From: Endomychus coccineus
Taxonomy: Eukaryota > Arthropoda > Insecta > Coleoptera > Endomychidae
Direction: 5' to 3'
DNA length: 64,000 bases
Assembly: GCA_958510875.1 (NCBI GenBank)
Contig: OY294067.1
Location: 147,424,243-147,488,242, forward strand
Below are positions 22,717 to 32,559 of the stretch, one piece after another; the first letter of the stretch is position 1; every line of letters begins with the position of its first letter. Under the pieces are notes generated by a model, which saw only the letters and a list, made by a program, of their open reading frames with translations, ran no database searches and was not told where the DNA came from. The translations under genes were made by a program, and so were the position numbers.

Positions 22717-24058
22717 GTCTTCTCTTCAGGGCTGCTGCTCTGCTTCGAGTTAACTTGAAACTGATCTCCGTTGATCCTGTTGGTGTTTTATGTATCCTTG
22801 TTACATCTGGATGATTTTGCCGGTTTGATGCGTCTGATTGAGTTTGTTGGTCTGTTGCGTTCGAGCGATTTCGTCGGTTCGTTGCGTTCGAGCGAGTTTG
22901 CCGGTCCGTTGAATTAGTCTGGTTGACTGTTCTCCTGGGTGGTTGAAGGGCTGGTTTCCAAGCAGTTGGTAATCTCTGTGTATCATCTCTTGTATTGAGA
23001 TTTGAAGGTCGCTTCTCGATTTCGATAGCTTCTCTTATGATGCGTTTTCTTTTGTGCTCCAGGCTGGCTAGGACTCGGGTGTTGTCAAAATCGATTTCAT
23101 GTGAAGTTTTTCTCACATGTTCGGCAAGTGATGATGTTGTTTCTTGCTTTGCGACTGCATTGCGGTGTTCTTCACGTCGAATGTTGATTCTTCTGTTAGT
23201 TTGTCCTATGTAGCTTCCTCCGCAATCTTTGCATGGTATTTCGTAGACCCCTTGTGTTTCCAGATTTATTTTGGATTTAGCGTTAGGCAGTACTTGACCA
23301 ATCTTTCTTGTCGTTTTGAAACTTGTCTCAATGTTGTGTTTTTTGAGAATTCTGCTGATCTTCTCTGTAGTACCTTTGACGTATGGCAGATGGGCTTTGG
23401 CGACAGGTTCTCCTTTTTCTTCTTCTGTGGTTCGATCTGTCTGGCGTCGTGGTCTTAGTGCTCGTCTGATATTGTCTTTTGAGAACCCGTTTTGTTGTAG
23501 CGTGGTTTGTATTGTCTGCATTTCTTGTTGTTTGTGGTCATTGTCGGTTAGTCGGTCTGATCTGGTTATGAGTGTTTTTATTACGGATTGGAGTTGTGCT
23601 GGATGGTGATGTGACTGGGCGTTCAAGTAACGATTCGTGTGTGTTGGCTTCCTGTATATGGTGTGTCCTATTCTGCCGTTTGTCTTGCTCACAAGAACGT
23701 CTAGGGAGGGTAGTTGGTTGTCCTTCGCGATCTCCATTGTGAACTTGATTTTTTCGTGAATCCTGTTTATGTGGCTCAGAAATTTTGTCAGTGCGGCTTC
23801 TCCGTGAGTCCAGATAACAAACGTATCGTCTACGTATCGTAGCCATAGTTTTGGTTTTTGGCTGGCTGTTTGGATGGCTCGTTCTTCAAAGTCTGTCATA
23901 AACAGGTTGGCTAATACTGGGGATAAGGGTGATCCCATCGGTGCCCCTTCAATTTGTTTGTATCTTTGGTCCTTGTAGATGAAGTACGTATTTTTGAGGC
24001 AGTGTTTGGTAAGTTCGATGATGTCCTTCCGTATCTGGTATTTCTTCTGGATAATTTC
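22700..24058 (-). CDS. PLE reverse transcriptase (partial) plus GIY-YIG endonuclease
   Basis: Open frame of about 450 codons, entered without a start because the 5' end is cut at 24,058. A Met at 23,938 begins MGSPLSPVLANLFMTDFEER (RT block with catalytic-site neighbours). LWLRYVDDTFVIW follows, holding the catalytic Asp pair, and then YRKPTHTNRYL, a hallmark of PLE RTs. After a basic linker comes GVYEIPCKDCGGSYIGQTNR, the GIY-YIG endonuclease with its CX2C insert. RREEHRNA and an IIREAIEIEKRPSNLNTRD segment carry the distal conserved Glu. The last 90 residues are repetitive Asn/Arg/Gln/Thr-rich (QTRSNATNRRNRSNATD). No stop or frameshift in this frame, so the copy may be fairly young, but it cannot be autonomous. 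Confidence 0.9.
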   Translation of the reverse strand, partial: EIIQKKYQIRKDIIELTKHCLKNTYFIYKDQRYKQIEGAPMGSPLSPVLANLFMTDFEERAIQTASQKPKLWLRYVDDTFVIWTHGEAALTKFLSHINRIHEKIKFTMEIAKDNQLPSLDVLVSKTNGRIGHTIYRKPTHTNRYLNAQSHHHPAQLQSVIKTLITRSDRLTDNDHKQQEMQTIQTTLQQNGFSKDNIRRALRPRRQTDRTTEEEKGEPVAKAHLPYVKGTTEKISRILKKHNIETSFKTTRKIGQVLPNAKSKINLETQGVYEIPCKDCGGSYIGQTNRRINIRREEHRNAVAKQETTSSLAEHVRKTSHEIDFDNTRVLASLEHKRKRIIREAIEIEKRPSNLNTRDDTQRLPTAWKPALQPPRRTVNQTNSTDRQTRSNATNRRNRSNATDQQTQSDASNRQNHPDVTRIHKTPTGSTEISFKLTRSRAAALKRRPEDGT

Positions 24059-24082
24059 GAATATATATATATATATATATAA
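24059..24082. repeat. (TA)n tract between PLE and tRNA-like array
   Basis: About 11 TA units. Left of it is the truncated PLE; right of it is a partial 474-bp tRNA-bearing unit. Confidence 0.9.
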
Positions 24083-24175
24083 CTTAAGAGATATAGAATT
24101 AAATTTTCTGAATTATGAAGATAACTTAGATAATTTAACATAGGATTATAAAGATGAATAAACGTAAAAGATTGA

Positions 24176-24247
24176 ACCATAGGCGGAATTCGAACCCACA
24201 TTTCTGGATTTCTAGTCCAGGGTGTTTACCAATTACACCACTTCGGT
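24176..24247 (-). tRNA. tRNA-like gene, anticodon AGA (copy 1)
   Basis: 72 nt, same fold as the other copies, but with a substitution in the T-arm 3' strand (GTGGG with TCCGC). That weakens the stem's outer region and alters the B box from GGTTCGAATCC to GGTTCGAATTC. Probably the least functional copy. It is in the left-most, partially truncated unit. Confidence 0.7.
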
Positions 24248-24649
24248 CCTATTAGATTTTTATATTTTTGTAAATATAAACCTCTGAAAGGATAGTAGAT
24301 CATTGATGAACACAATGCGATTCGATGCCCTACCATAGATCAACTATTCACGCATATTCATCTAAAGTTCAGTCGTTTTTTGAAGTAAGGATTGTAGGTT
24401 AGTACTGCTATGGTTGGCAGTTACTTGACAGTTCTTATTCAAATGACAGCATCCCTGGTTCTTATATATTTCAATAGAACTGACTGAGAATTGTTCTGGT
24501 TAATTATAAACAAGTTTAAAGTTTCTTTGCCTAATTGGCCACTATCGTGTATGTAACTTAAGAGATATAGAATTAAATTTTCTGAATTATGAAGATAACT
24601 TAGATAATTTAACATAGGATTATAAAGATGAATAAACGTAAAAGATTGA

Positions 24650-24721
24650 ACCATAGGCGGGATTCGAACCCACATTTCTGGATTTCTAGTCCAGGGTGTT
24701 TACCAATTACACCACTTCGGT
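24650..24721 (-). tRNA. tRNA-like gene, anticodon AGA (copy 2)
   Basis: 72 nt. Acceptor 7 bp (ACCGAAG with CTATGGT, one A-A mismatch and one G-T). D arm GTGT/ACAC with loop AATTGGTAA. Anticodon stem CTGGA/TCCAG with loop CTAGAAA, giving anticodon AGA after U33. Variable loop of four bases. T stem GTGGG/CCCGC with loop TTCGAAT. A and B box promoters are intact and a T-run follows as a Pol III stop. AGA is a serine anticodon, yet the long variable arm of tRNA-Ser is absent. Confidence 0.8.
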
Positions 24722-25152
24722 CCTATTAGATTTTTATATTTTTGTAAATATAAACCTCTGAAAGGATAGTAGATCATTGATGAACACAATGCGATTCGAT
24801 GCCCTACCATAGATCAACTATTCACGCATATTCATCTAAAGTTCAGTCGTTTTTTGAAGTAAGGATTGTAGGTTAGTACTGCTATGGTTGGCAGTTACTT
24901 GACAGTTCTTATTCAAATGACAGCATCCCTGGTTCTTATATATTTCAATAGAACTGACTGAGAATTGTTCTGGTTAATTATAACAACCATAGCAGTACTA
25001 ACCTACAATCCTTACTTCAAAAAACGACTGAACTTTAGATGAATATGCGTGAATAGTTGATCTATGGTAGGACATCGAATCGCATTGTGTTCATCAATGA
25101 TCTACTATCCTTTCAGAGGTTTATATTTACAAAAATATAAAAATCTAATAGG

Positions 25153-25224
25153 ACCGAAGTGGTGTAATTGGTAAACACCCTGGACTAGAAATCCAGAAAT
25201 GTGGGTTCGAATCCCGCCTATGGT
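25153..25224 (+). tRNA. tRNA-like gene, anticodon AGA (copy 3)
   Basis: 72 nt, identical in the tRNA body to copy 2. First gene of the right arm. Followed by TTCATTCTTTT, containing a Pol III termination T-run. Mirror image of copy 2 across the palindrome centre at about 24,937. Confidence 0.8.
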
Positions 25225-25626
25225 TCATTCTTTTACGTTTATTCATCTTTATAATCCTATGTTAAATTATCTAAGTTATCTCCATAATTCAGAAAATTTA
25301 ATTCTATATCTCTTAAGTTACATACACGATAGTGGCCAATTAGGCAAAGAAACTTTAAACTTGTTTATAATTAACCAGAACAATTCTCAGTCAGTTCTAT
25401 TGAAATATATAAGAACCAGGGATGCTGTCATTTGAATAAGAACTGTCAAGTAACTGCCAACCATAGCAGTACTAACCTACAATCCTTACTTCAAAAAACG
25501 ACTGAACTTTAGATGAATATGCGTGAATAGTTGATCTATGGTAGGGCATCGAATCGCATTGTGTTCATCAATGATCTACTATCCTTTCAGAGGTTTATAT
25601 TTACAAAAAAATAAAAATCTAATAGG

Positions 25627-25698
25627 ACCGAAGTGGTGTAATTGGTAAACATCCTGGACTAGAAATCCAGAAATGTGGGTTCGAATCCCGCCTATGGT
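25627..25698 (+). tRNA. tRNA-like gene, anticodon AGA (copy 4)
   Basis: 72 nt. Differs from copies 3 and 5 by C to T just before the anticodon stem (AAACATCC), which replaces a D-stem G-C pair by G-T. All loops, the anticodon and both internal promoter boxes are kept. Confidence 0.78.
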
Positions 25699-26100
25699 TC
25701 AATCTTTTACGTTTATTCATCTTTATAATCCTATGTTAAATTATCTAAGTTATCTTCATAATTCAGAAAATTTAATTCTATATCTCTTAAGTAACATACA
25801 CGATAGTGGCCAATTAGGCAAAGAAACTTTAAACTTGTTTATAATTAACCAGAACAATTCTCAGTCAGTTCTATTGAAATATATAAGAACCAGGGATGCT
25901 GTCATTTGAATAAGAACTGTCAAGTAACTGCCAACCATAGCAGTACTAACCTACAATCCTTACTTCAAAAAACGACTGAACTTTAGATGAATATGCGTGA
26001 ATAGTTGATCTATGGTAGGGCATCGAATCGCATTGTGTTCATCAATGATCTACTATCCTTTCAGAGGTTTATATTTACAAAAATATAAAAATCTAATAGG

Positions 26101-26172
26101 ACCGAAGTGGTGTAATTGGTAAACACCCTGGACTAGAAATCCAGAAATGTGGGTTCGAATCCCGCCTATGGT
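26101..26172 (+). tRNA. tRNA-like gene, anticodon AGA (copy 5)
   Basis: 72 nt, same body as copies 2 and 3. The base right after the acceptor stem differs (GGTACAATC). Its unit is cut 145 bp downstream by the (TA)n tract in front of the R4-type retrotransposon. Confidence 0.8.
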
Positions 26173-26310
26173 ACAATCTTTTACGTTTATTCATCTTTAT
26201 AATCCTATGTTAAATTATCTAAGTTATCATCATAATTCAGAAAATTTAATTCTATATCTCTTAAGTTACATACACGATAGTGGCCAATTAGGCAAAGAAA
26301 CTTTAAACTT

Positions 26311-26315
<5 letters not shown>

Positions 26316-26349
<34 letters not shown>
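26316..26349. repeat. (TA)n tract between tRNA-like array and R4 element
   Basis: About 17 TA units. It is the 5' insertion boundary of the retrotransposon; shorter TA-rich sequence (ATACATATATAT) follows its 3' end. Confidence 0.9.
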
Positions 26350-26353
<4 letters not shown>

Positions 26354-26378
26354 TAGTAACCCGGCCCGCAGGAGATAC

Positions 26379-27758
26379 ATGTCACGGCTGCATGCACTTT
26401 GGTGCATCATGCATCCTCTATGCCACGACTTTTCTGTACAAACCTTGCGAAATCAAGTATTCTACCTGCGGAGAACCGGCTATATAAGAACGAATCTCCG
26501 GCAGACTGCATCACCAGAACCGGATCTAGCCGCACCAGCACCACCTGTGGTGCGTCGCAACAGATCTGGTAGAGCAAGTCTGCTCCAAAACAGCGAAGTT
26601 GATCTTAGAACTAGGAGAACCCGAATCAACATCAGGGTCTCCGTACGACCACACGAGCTGGTAGAATTGAACACGTTGATTAACGACGAGCTTCCGGAAT
26701 TCGCCGACCTCTGGGAAGTGCGGAGTGAGAGACCGCACGACCAGATCGAGAAAACCGAACGGCGCCTACACAAAGTCGAGGCCAAAATTTAGTAGGCGAG
26801 GCAGCAAGCGTCTCGGATCCAGTGTGTGATGGATTTTATTTCTAGCGGCCGGGCTTTCACGCCAAAAATCAGGCGTATAGCCGCCAAACTGCAACGCCAC
26901 CATCACACACTGAAATGTACAGTGATGCAGACCATCAAGCAACATTGTGCGGATAGGATTCGAGTCCTGGGCGTGGTGAGGAGAAATCTAGCCAAACGGG
27001 TTAGACGCATCAGGGAGAATTCCTTGTTTCGTGATAGCCCGTCTCGGCCTTTTGAATCTCCACCGCCCACAATTGCTGCTCCACCGACTGTGGAGGAGGT
27101 TGAGCAGTTCTGGAAAGGAGTGTATGAATCATCGCGTCCAATTCACCTAGACACTCCAGCCCTAGCACACTTCGAAATGTTTTGCGGTGAACGTCAACTT
27201 CCGCAAACAGAAGTGTGCGAGGCAGTCAGCGAGGATGAGGTCCGACAAGCTCTTGTCGGTACCAAAAACTTTGCTGCTCCCGGCCCTGACGGCATTAACA
27301 TATGGTGGTGGAAGAAATTTCCTTCCACTCACCACCGTCTGGCCAGAGTCTTTGACTCATGGCTCAAAGAGGAGCGGCATATTTCAAGCTGGGCTGTCGA
27401 GGGGTACACTGTGCTACTTCTGAAGAGTGGAGACTTGTCTGATCCCAAGAACTACCGGCCGATCACTTGTCTCAACACCTGCTACAAGTTATTTACACGT
27501 ATCTTGTATGCTAGGTTGTTGAAATTGATCGGTCCGGTAATTAATAACATCAGCGAGCAGCGTGGGGCAAAGAAATGCATGGAGGGTTGCCGGGAGAACC
27601 TGGTGATAGATAGATCTATCACTCAGGACTCCATACTCTACAAGCGCAACCTTTCCATGGCCTGGATTGACTACCGCAAGGCATTTGATTCAACATCACA
27701 TGAGCTATTATTATACTTGCTCCAATACCTTGCGGTACCAACCCCACTAGATGCATAG
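26379..27758 (+). pseudogene. R4-type ORF, N-terminus and first RT half, split by tandem TAG
   Basis: One frame runs from an ATG at 26379 to 27758, interrupted only by two adjacent TAG codons at 26790-26795. The N-terminal part is basic with an alanine/proline stretch (EPDLAAPAPPVVRRNRSGR). No zinc finger was seen. After the stops come FAAPGPDGINIWWWKKFPST (RT block 1), KSGDLSDPKNYRPITCLNTC (block 2), EQRGAKKCMEGCRENLVIDR (diagnostic of R2/R4-type RTs) and MAWIDYRKAFDSTSHELLLY with the first catalytic Asp. A frameshift at about 27,740 ends this part. Confidence 0.87.
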
Positions 27759-29574
27759 AACATCTGTTGCCACTCTGGAACACCCGTTTTGCCATCACAT
27801 CAGGCACAAGACGAGTTTTGACAGAGTTGGTAACATTCAAGAGGGGAGTTTTCCAAGGAGACTCCTTGAGTCCCCTGTAGTTCAATATCTCACTGCTGCC
27901 GCTCTCCATTGCTTTAAGACGGACTCGTGGATATTACCCCGGACCAAAGAACGACCGGAGGCATCAGATTACCCATTTATATTACGTGGATGATTTGAAA
28001 CTGTATGCCTCTGGGGAGAAGCACCTCCATCAATCTCTCAATGTGGTTCAGGAATATACACGAGCCGTTGGCATGGAGTTGGGATTGGACAAATGCGCAG
28101 TGTTTCATTTGAGGAGAGGACGATCTCCGGAAGTGTACGAGAATATGCAGCTTGCCGACGGAAGCATCTTTAAACACCTTGATGCTGGAGAGACTTATCG
28201 ATACCTGGGAATTGAACAGCGTCCTAATTATGACGCTTCCCAGGTAAAGTTGGCTCTCCGCGGCAAATACAGAAACCTTGTTCGAAAGATTTGGTCTTCC
28301 GAACTTTCGAGTGGGAACAAGGTGTCTGCAACAAATATGCTTGCGGTTCCAGTCCTGCTCCATTCTTTTGGAGTGGTGAAATGGACGGTCGATGAGCTGC
28401 TAGACTCGACAAAGACACCCGGAGAATGATGCATATCCATCACAGTTTGCATCCTAGGTCGTCCGTTTCCCGCATTTATCTCCCACGTCATCGGGGAGGT
28501 AGGGGACTCCTCAGTCTGGAGGGTCTGCATCGATGTGTGGTTCTGAGTATAGCTTGTAAAGTTCTCAGGAGATCGGACCCCCTCCTGTGCCTTGTTAAAA
28601 GTCACGAATTGGCCGGAGTGGGGGCGTTTATCGTTAAGGCAGCACAAAAAGCTGCGGAAGAACTTGGTCTCGAATTTCAGATCAGTCGAGAAGGCCGACT
28701 AGAGGGCAATCTCGAGGTCCTACCTTCTCACCTGAAAGCCCAGATAAATGCCGCGGAGCAAGATCTTATGCTCAGGCGGCATGTTGACAAGCCGATACAC
28801 CGTGTTTTCCATCGAAACATCGAATCGCTCGGCTTGTCAACTAGGCTGACCTTCGCCTACCTAAGGTCAGCCGAGCTTACATCCGAGACTGAGGGATCCA
28901 CCGCAGCTTGCCAAGATGGCGTAATTGACACCTTGGTCTATCGTCGCAATGTGATGGGTGTGCAGGTCCCTGATGTCAGCTGCAGGGCCTGTCGAAAGGC
29001 GCCTGAGACGTTTTTCCACCTTCTGTCGGCATGTCCGACAAAAGCGGCCTCGGCGTATACAGATCGCTTTAATGCGACCCTACGGGTGCTGTATTACCAT
29101 CTAAGGCACTCGTACGGAATAGACCTAGAGCCGGTGCTGCCTTACATGCCAGGAGATATTGAGTCCGTTGTCGGAAACGGAAAATGCCAGATCTTCTGGA
29201 ATTACCCGTTTCCGACCGTCAGGTCCATACAAGCAAATAGGCCTGACGTTTTCCTCTTCGATAAACTAATCAAGACTATGTATGTCATCGAATTCTCCGC
29301 TCCGGCAGAGGAGAACATAGTCTTGAAAGAAGAGGAAAAATGGACAAAATATCAAGATCTCCTGTTCGAGCTCCGCACGCTATACCCAGGCCACAAGGTC
29401 GTATTAGTGGTTCTGATCATCGGTGTTTTGGGCAAAATTCGGTCTCCGCTGCGTTCAAACTTGAAGATCATTCCGGCCTGTAAGAACTCGGCGCAGATCT
29501 TGATAGATCGGATGCAAAAGGCAGTCATTCTGGGTTCAATTAGAATACTGAGGGCACACGATTTAGGAACCTGA
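27740..29574 (+). pseudogene. R4-type ORF, RT second half and restriction-like endonuclease
   Basis: After the frameshift the RT resumes with a GVFQGDSLSPL block, broken by one TAG right after it (27,879 region). The YVDDLKLYASGEKHL block near 27,980 holds the catalytic Asp pair, and GMELGLDKCAVFHL follows. A further frame change near 28,420 leads to the last 382 residues. These have RIYLPRHRGGRGLLSLEGL (thumb), the zinc knuckle CRACRKAPETFFHLLSACP, and RPDVFLFDKLIKTMYVIEFS, the PD-(D/E)XK-like nuclease core. The nuclease nicks target DNA to prime reverse transcription. The stop at 29,572 precedes the 3' UTR. Confidence 0.87.
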
Positions 29575-29611
29575 AGCTACTTACCGACCGGTAGGAAGGA
29601 GTAGCTTCGGT
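29571..29611 (+). promoter_or_regulatory. 3' UTR stem-loop of the R4 element
   Basis: GAAGCTACT (29,573-29,581) pairs perfectly with AGTAGCTTC (29,600-29,608). Inside it, TACCG-A-CCGGTA forms a second small hairpin. Such 3' UTR structures are bound by the RT of R2-type elements to start target-primed reverse transcription; the role here is inferred. Confidence 0.55.
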
Positions 29612-29711
29612 TAACCACCCTTTAGGTTTTTCTGGCGCGACTGCTACGATGTCGTCGGAGCTCACAGCAGCACCGACCAGGTTTGTATGTAAAAACGAAA
29701 AAAAAAAAAAA

Positions 29712-32535
29712 GTAAAATATACATATATATTAGAAATTTCATAGTTTGAGATGTGTGGAACTTCTACATATTATCCAATATTCTTGAAATTTGACATATA
29801 TATGTTTTACATCACTGGGCCTCGGGGCATAAGCAAAGCCATATGAACACATCTTTGGCAAAAATCCCAAATAAGTTACAAGATTTAATATAATTTACTT
29901 TACATAATAATAATTTATCTTATAGTGGAGTACGGAAATCGAAGTGTTGTACAATTTTTCATAGATATTCCAAACTTTGGATAATTTGTTATGATAAAAG
30001 TAGGTCACAGCTCCTAGAATATCTACTTTTTGCACAACAATGTTTCAAAAGCGAAGAAAGGGTAACTTAACCCTTCTTAGGGGCTGTTTCCAAGCTCCAA
30101 AATTTTTTCTGGACCCTTCAAACTCTATGCCAGTCAACAAAAACACAGTATTTTCATTCTCAATGTTCAAGGAATCTCCAGTTGAATTTTCATGTGGTAA
30201 CGTTCACTCTCTTCCTGAAATATTCAAAGTACAAGCCATATTTTAGGTTAACATATGATACACATTTGGTACGAGATCCCCAAGCTGTTGAATTCTTAAG
30301 TGTCGTTCACTTTGAGTACGTTTTGCTAATTTTTTAATGTTACAGTTTGAGGACTTGATTATATTCTGGGAATTTAAGACCTTAGACTTCTAATTCAGTT
30401 TATTCATCTAAAATTATTAATTTTTCTCATATATAGTGTGAGGAAAGTATAGTAATCGGCCCAAAAAAAATTCAAACTCTCCCTGATAAATCCGATTTGA
30501 GCATTTTTGAATCAATCTAGATTATTTTTGAAATGATGTCTGTGTGTGTGTACATACGTATGTAATATTCGAGCACACGATTTCAAAATTTGAACGAAAA
30601 ATCATTTAGTTAATATGCACATAGAATTTGTTAATTTTCAAGGGGAATTTGAAATTTGATTATACTTCAGAGAGGGAAACTAAATAATCAAAAACGGTAG
30701 CCACACATGAATTTCAGCAATGTTAGCTCATTTCCAGAGAATGATAATTATGTGTTAATTAGAGGTAATTACTTGTGGTAAAATATAAATAGTTCCTACG
30801 GAGATAAAATTTTGGAAAAATATTCTTATACTATATAAAAGAGGAGAAACACCAAAACAAGACGAAAAATTATAGCTTCTGATGAAATATTGAGCGAGTT
30901 TGTTATTCCAAAAATTTTGCCAGTAGCGACAAATTTCAGGAGCTTAAAAAATTGAAAAATAATAAATTTCAAAATTCAATCAAATTCTTGTGAAATACTG
31001 ATACCGTTAGGGAATTAGGAAATTCCAATCCGTGACGGAGTATTTTTAGGTGTGGTGGATATTACAAAATTATAAGGTTCAAATAATTCAATCGAGTAAT
31101 AAAATTTATTGGAATGTTGAAATGATCAAAATTCCATGACTATTCCACAACTTCATCATTCTTATACGAAATTAGAAATAAACGGTGTCATACAGAACAG
31201 TCTACTTAAAAGAGTTTTGGAAAATATGATGTTGTTAGGTTAGCCAAACATTTGTTTGCATGTATCATTCTGTTGTATAATCTTTAGTTTCTCCAGATAA
31301 TTGATTGAATATATTCAATACGCGTGTGAGTTCTATTTCTTAATCTACATTCAGATTCAACCTTTATATAATAATCCAAATCAGAACATTATCAATTTTT
31401 CAGAAAGGAAGTCTAGGTAATTTGAACAAATGTCAAGCGAAGGGTCGTCACGTACTGAGCTGAGGGGCTCAAATCAATAAACTGCCCCCGAGCGTAAATA
31501 GTCCTCGCTACACCTTTGGATTTGAATCTGTAACGACGATTTCCAGTATTTTGATATCTGGGTAGAATTCCAAGAAATTTTCTCTTCTTCTAAGATAGTG
31601 TCTTCAAGACCGTTCAAAGTTGTTGAGTCACAATAATCATCTCTAATAGCTCATTTCATAATTTTTAACGAAATTAGACATTACGCAAATACGAAACGAC
31701 TAAATCAATACATTAAATAATAATTAACTCTAAATCATTGTTTTACAGATATCATAATAGTCTATTACTGGTGATCTAAATGGACGTTATTATATAGGTA
31801 CATGTACACTGATATTTTGAATATTTCTGTTTACAATAAATGTGAGGTGTAAGCAGCATTTTAGCATATTCCCAGCAAACTTCTCGGTATTAATTCCATG
31901 ACATTGTGAATCTCAGCAGTGCCGTGACTGTTATAGTTGAGGGAGAATGTTACACAAATTGTATCAAGTTGCCGGAAGTCGTCTAGAAATGCCTAAGCTT
32001 TTAAGTCATGTTTTACATGAACAAGAATATTGTCTCTTCTATTCATTAATCTACTCCAGGCGTGTAAACCATAAACCGTAAGAGAAATACTAAACTGTTT
32101 TCATTAAACGATTATGGCAGCATGTGCAGATCGTTAAGTTTTCACAATGTTAACTCTATATAAATCATCCGGATTATTGCTATTTTAATTTAAACACACT
32201 GTTGTATTTTTGTTCAAGTTTTGGTAGAGCGAAAATTAATGTTCTAACTGACCACTTTGTCACAACTCACAGAGTTATTAACGTAATTGTTCGCTACCTT
32301 CTTATACTCATCCTTCCAACTTTTCAATATTATACAAACACCTGAAGTCGAACTTATTTTAATAACGTAAAATATTGTATACCAAAATGGATTCCGAATC
32401 CTAGGAGCACACCATTGAACCTACGTTTCGTTAACTCCATCTGAATCATCCAGATTATTGCTTTTTCGATTTAAGCAAGCTCAACAAAATATTGAGCGAT
32501 AATTAATAGTTTTCATCGGACAATTCTGAACCAAG
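29712..32535. other. AT-rich stretch with one dispersed repeat copy
   Basis: No recognised coding region. The only repeat noticed is at 30,434-30,560. An ORF at 30,040-30,246 (plus) has no motif. Confidence 0.45.
30434..30560 (+). repeat. Dispersed repeat, copy 1
   Basis: TATAGTGTGAGGAAAGTATA followed by GTAATCGGCCC, a TTTTGAGCAT segment and ATGATGTCTGTGTGTGTG. The same order of blocks is found at 41,808-41,950 on the minus/plus boundary of copy 2. No coding capacity. Confidence 0.55.
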
Positions 32536-32559
32536 TTACAGAACCCTTAACGTAATTAT

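Larger units (their letters stand above)
22614..24058 (-). mobile_element. 5'-truncated Penelope-like element
   Basis: Runs on the minus strand from a (TA)n tract at 24,059 to a second (TA)n at 22,613. It contains the second half of the RT, a linker, the GIY-YIG domain, a low-complexity tail and a terminal hammerhead-like core. The first RT blocks are absent. It is a different family from the PLE dimer at 8.7-9.9 kb, judged by protein and end sequences. Confidence 0.88.
24083..26317. repeat. Inverted array of 474-bp units, each with a tRNA-like gene
   Basis: Five tRNA-like genes lie at an exact 474-bp spacing within each arm. Two units are on the minus strand (left) and three on the plus strand (right), all nearly identical. 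The orientation flips at about 24983/24984. The two arms pair over about 820 bp (about 24,071-24,890 with 24,984-25,803) around a loop of about 93 bp. Transcription of the tRNAs is outwards. Both outer units are cut within (TA)n tracts. The units also encode identical short ORFs reading through the tRNA (WVRIPPMV…), which are by-products. Confidence 0.93.
26350..29711 (+). mobile_element. R4/Dong-clade non-LTR retrotransposon, probably full length
   Basis: A 5' leader, one long coding region with RT and a C-terminal zinc knuckle plus restriction-like endonuclease, a structured 3' UTR and an A-run (29,698-29,711). GC content is clearly higher than in the flanks. It lies between (TA)n and TA-rich DNA. 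R4/Dong elements are site-specific: R4 in 28S rDNA, Dong in TAA repeats. TA-repeat targeting is therefore plausible here. The copy is inactivated by stops and frameshifts. Confidence 0.88.

Noticed and set aside
24439..25909. Four near-identical 78-residue open frames (WVRIPPMV…)
   Set aside because: They read through the tRNA-like gene and its spacer in each repeat unit; their similarity follows from the DNA repeat, not protein conservation.
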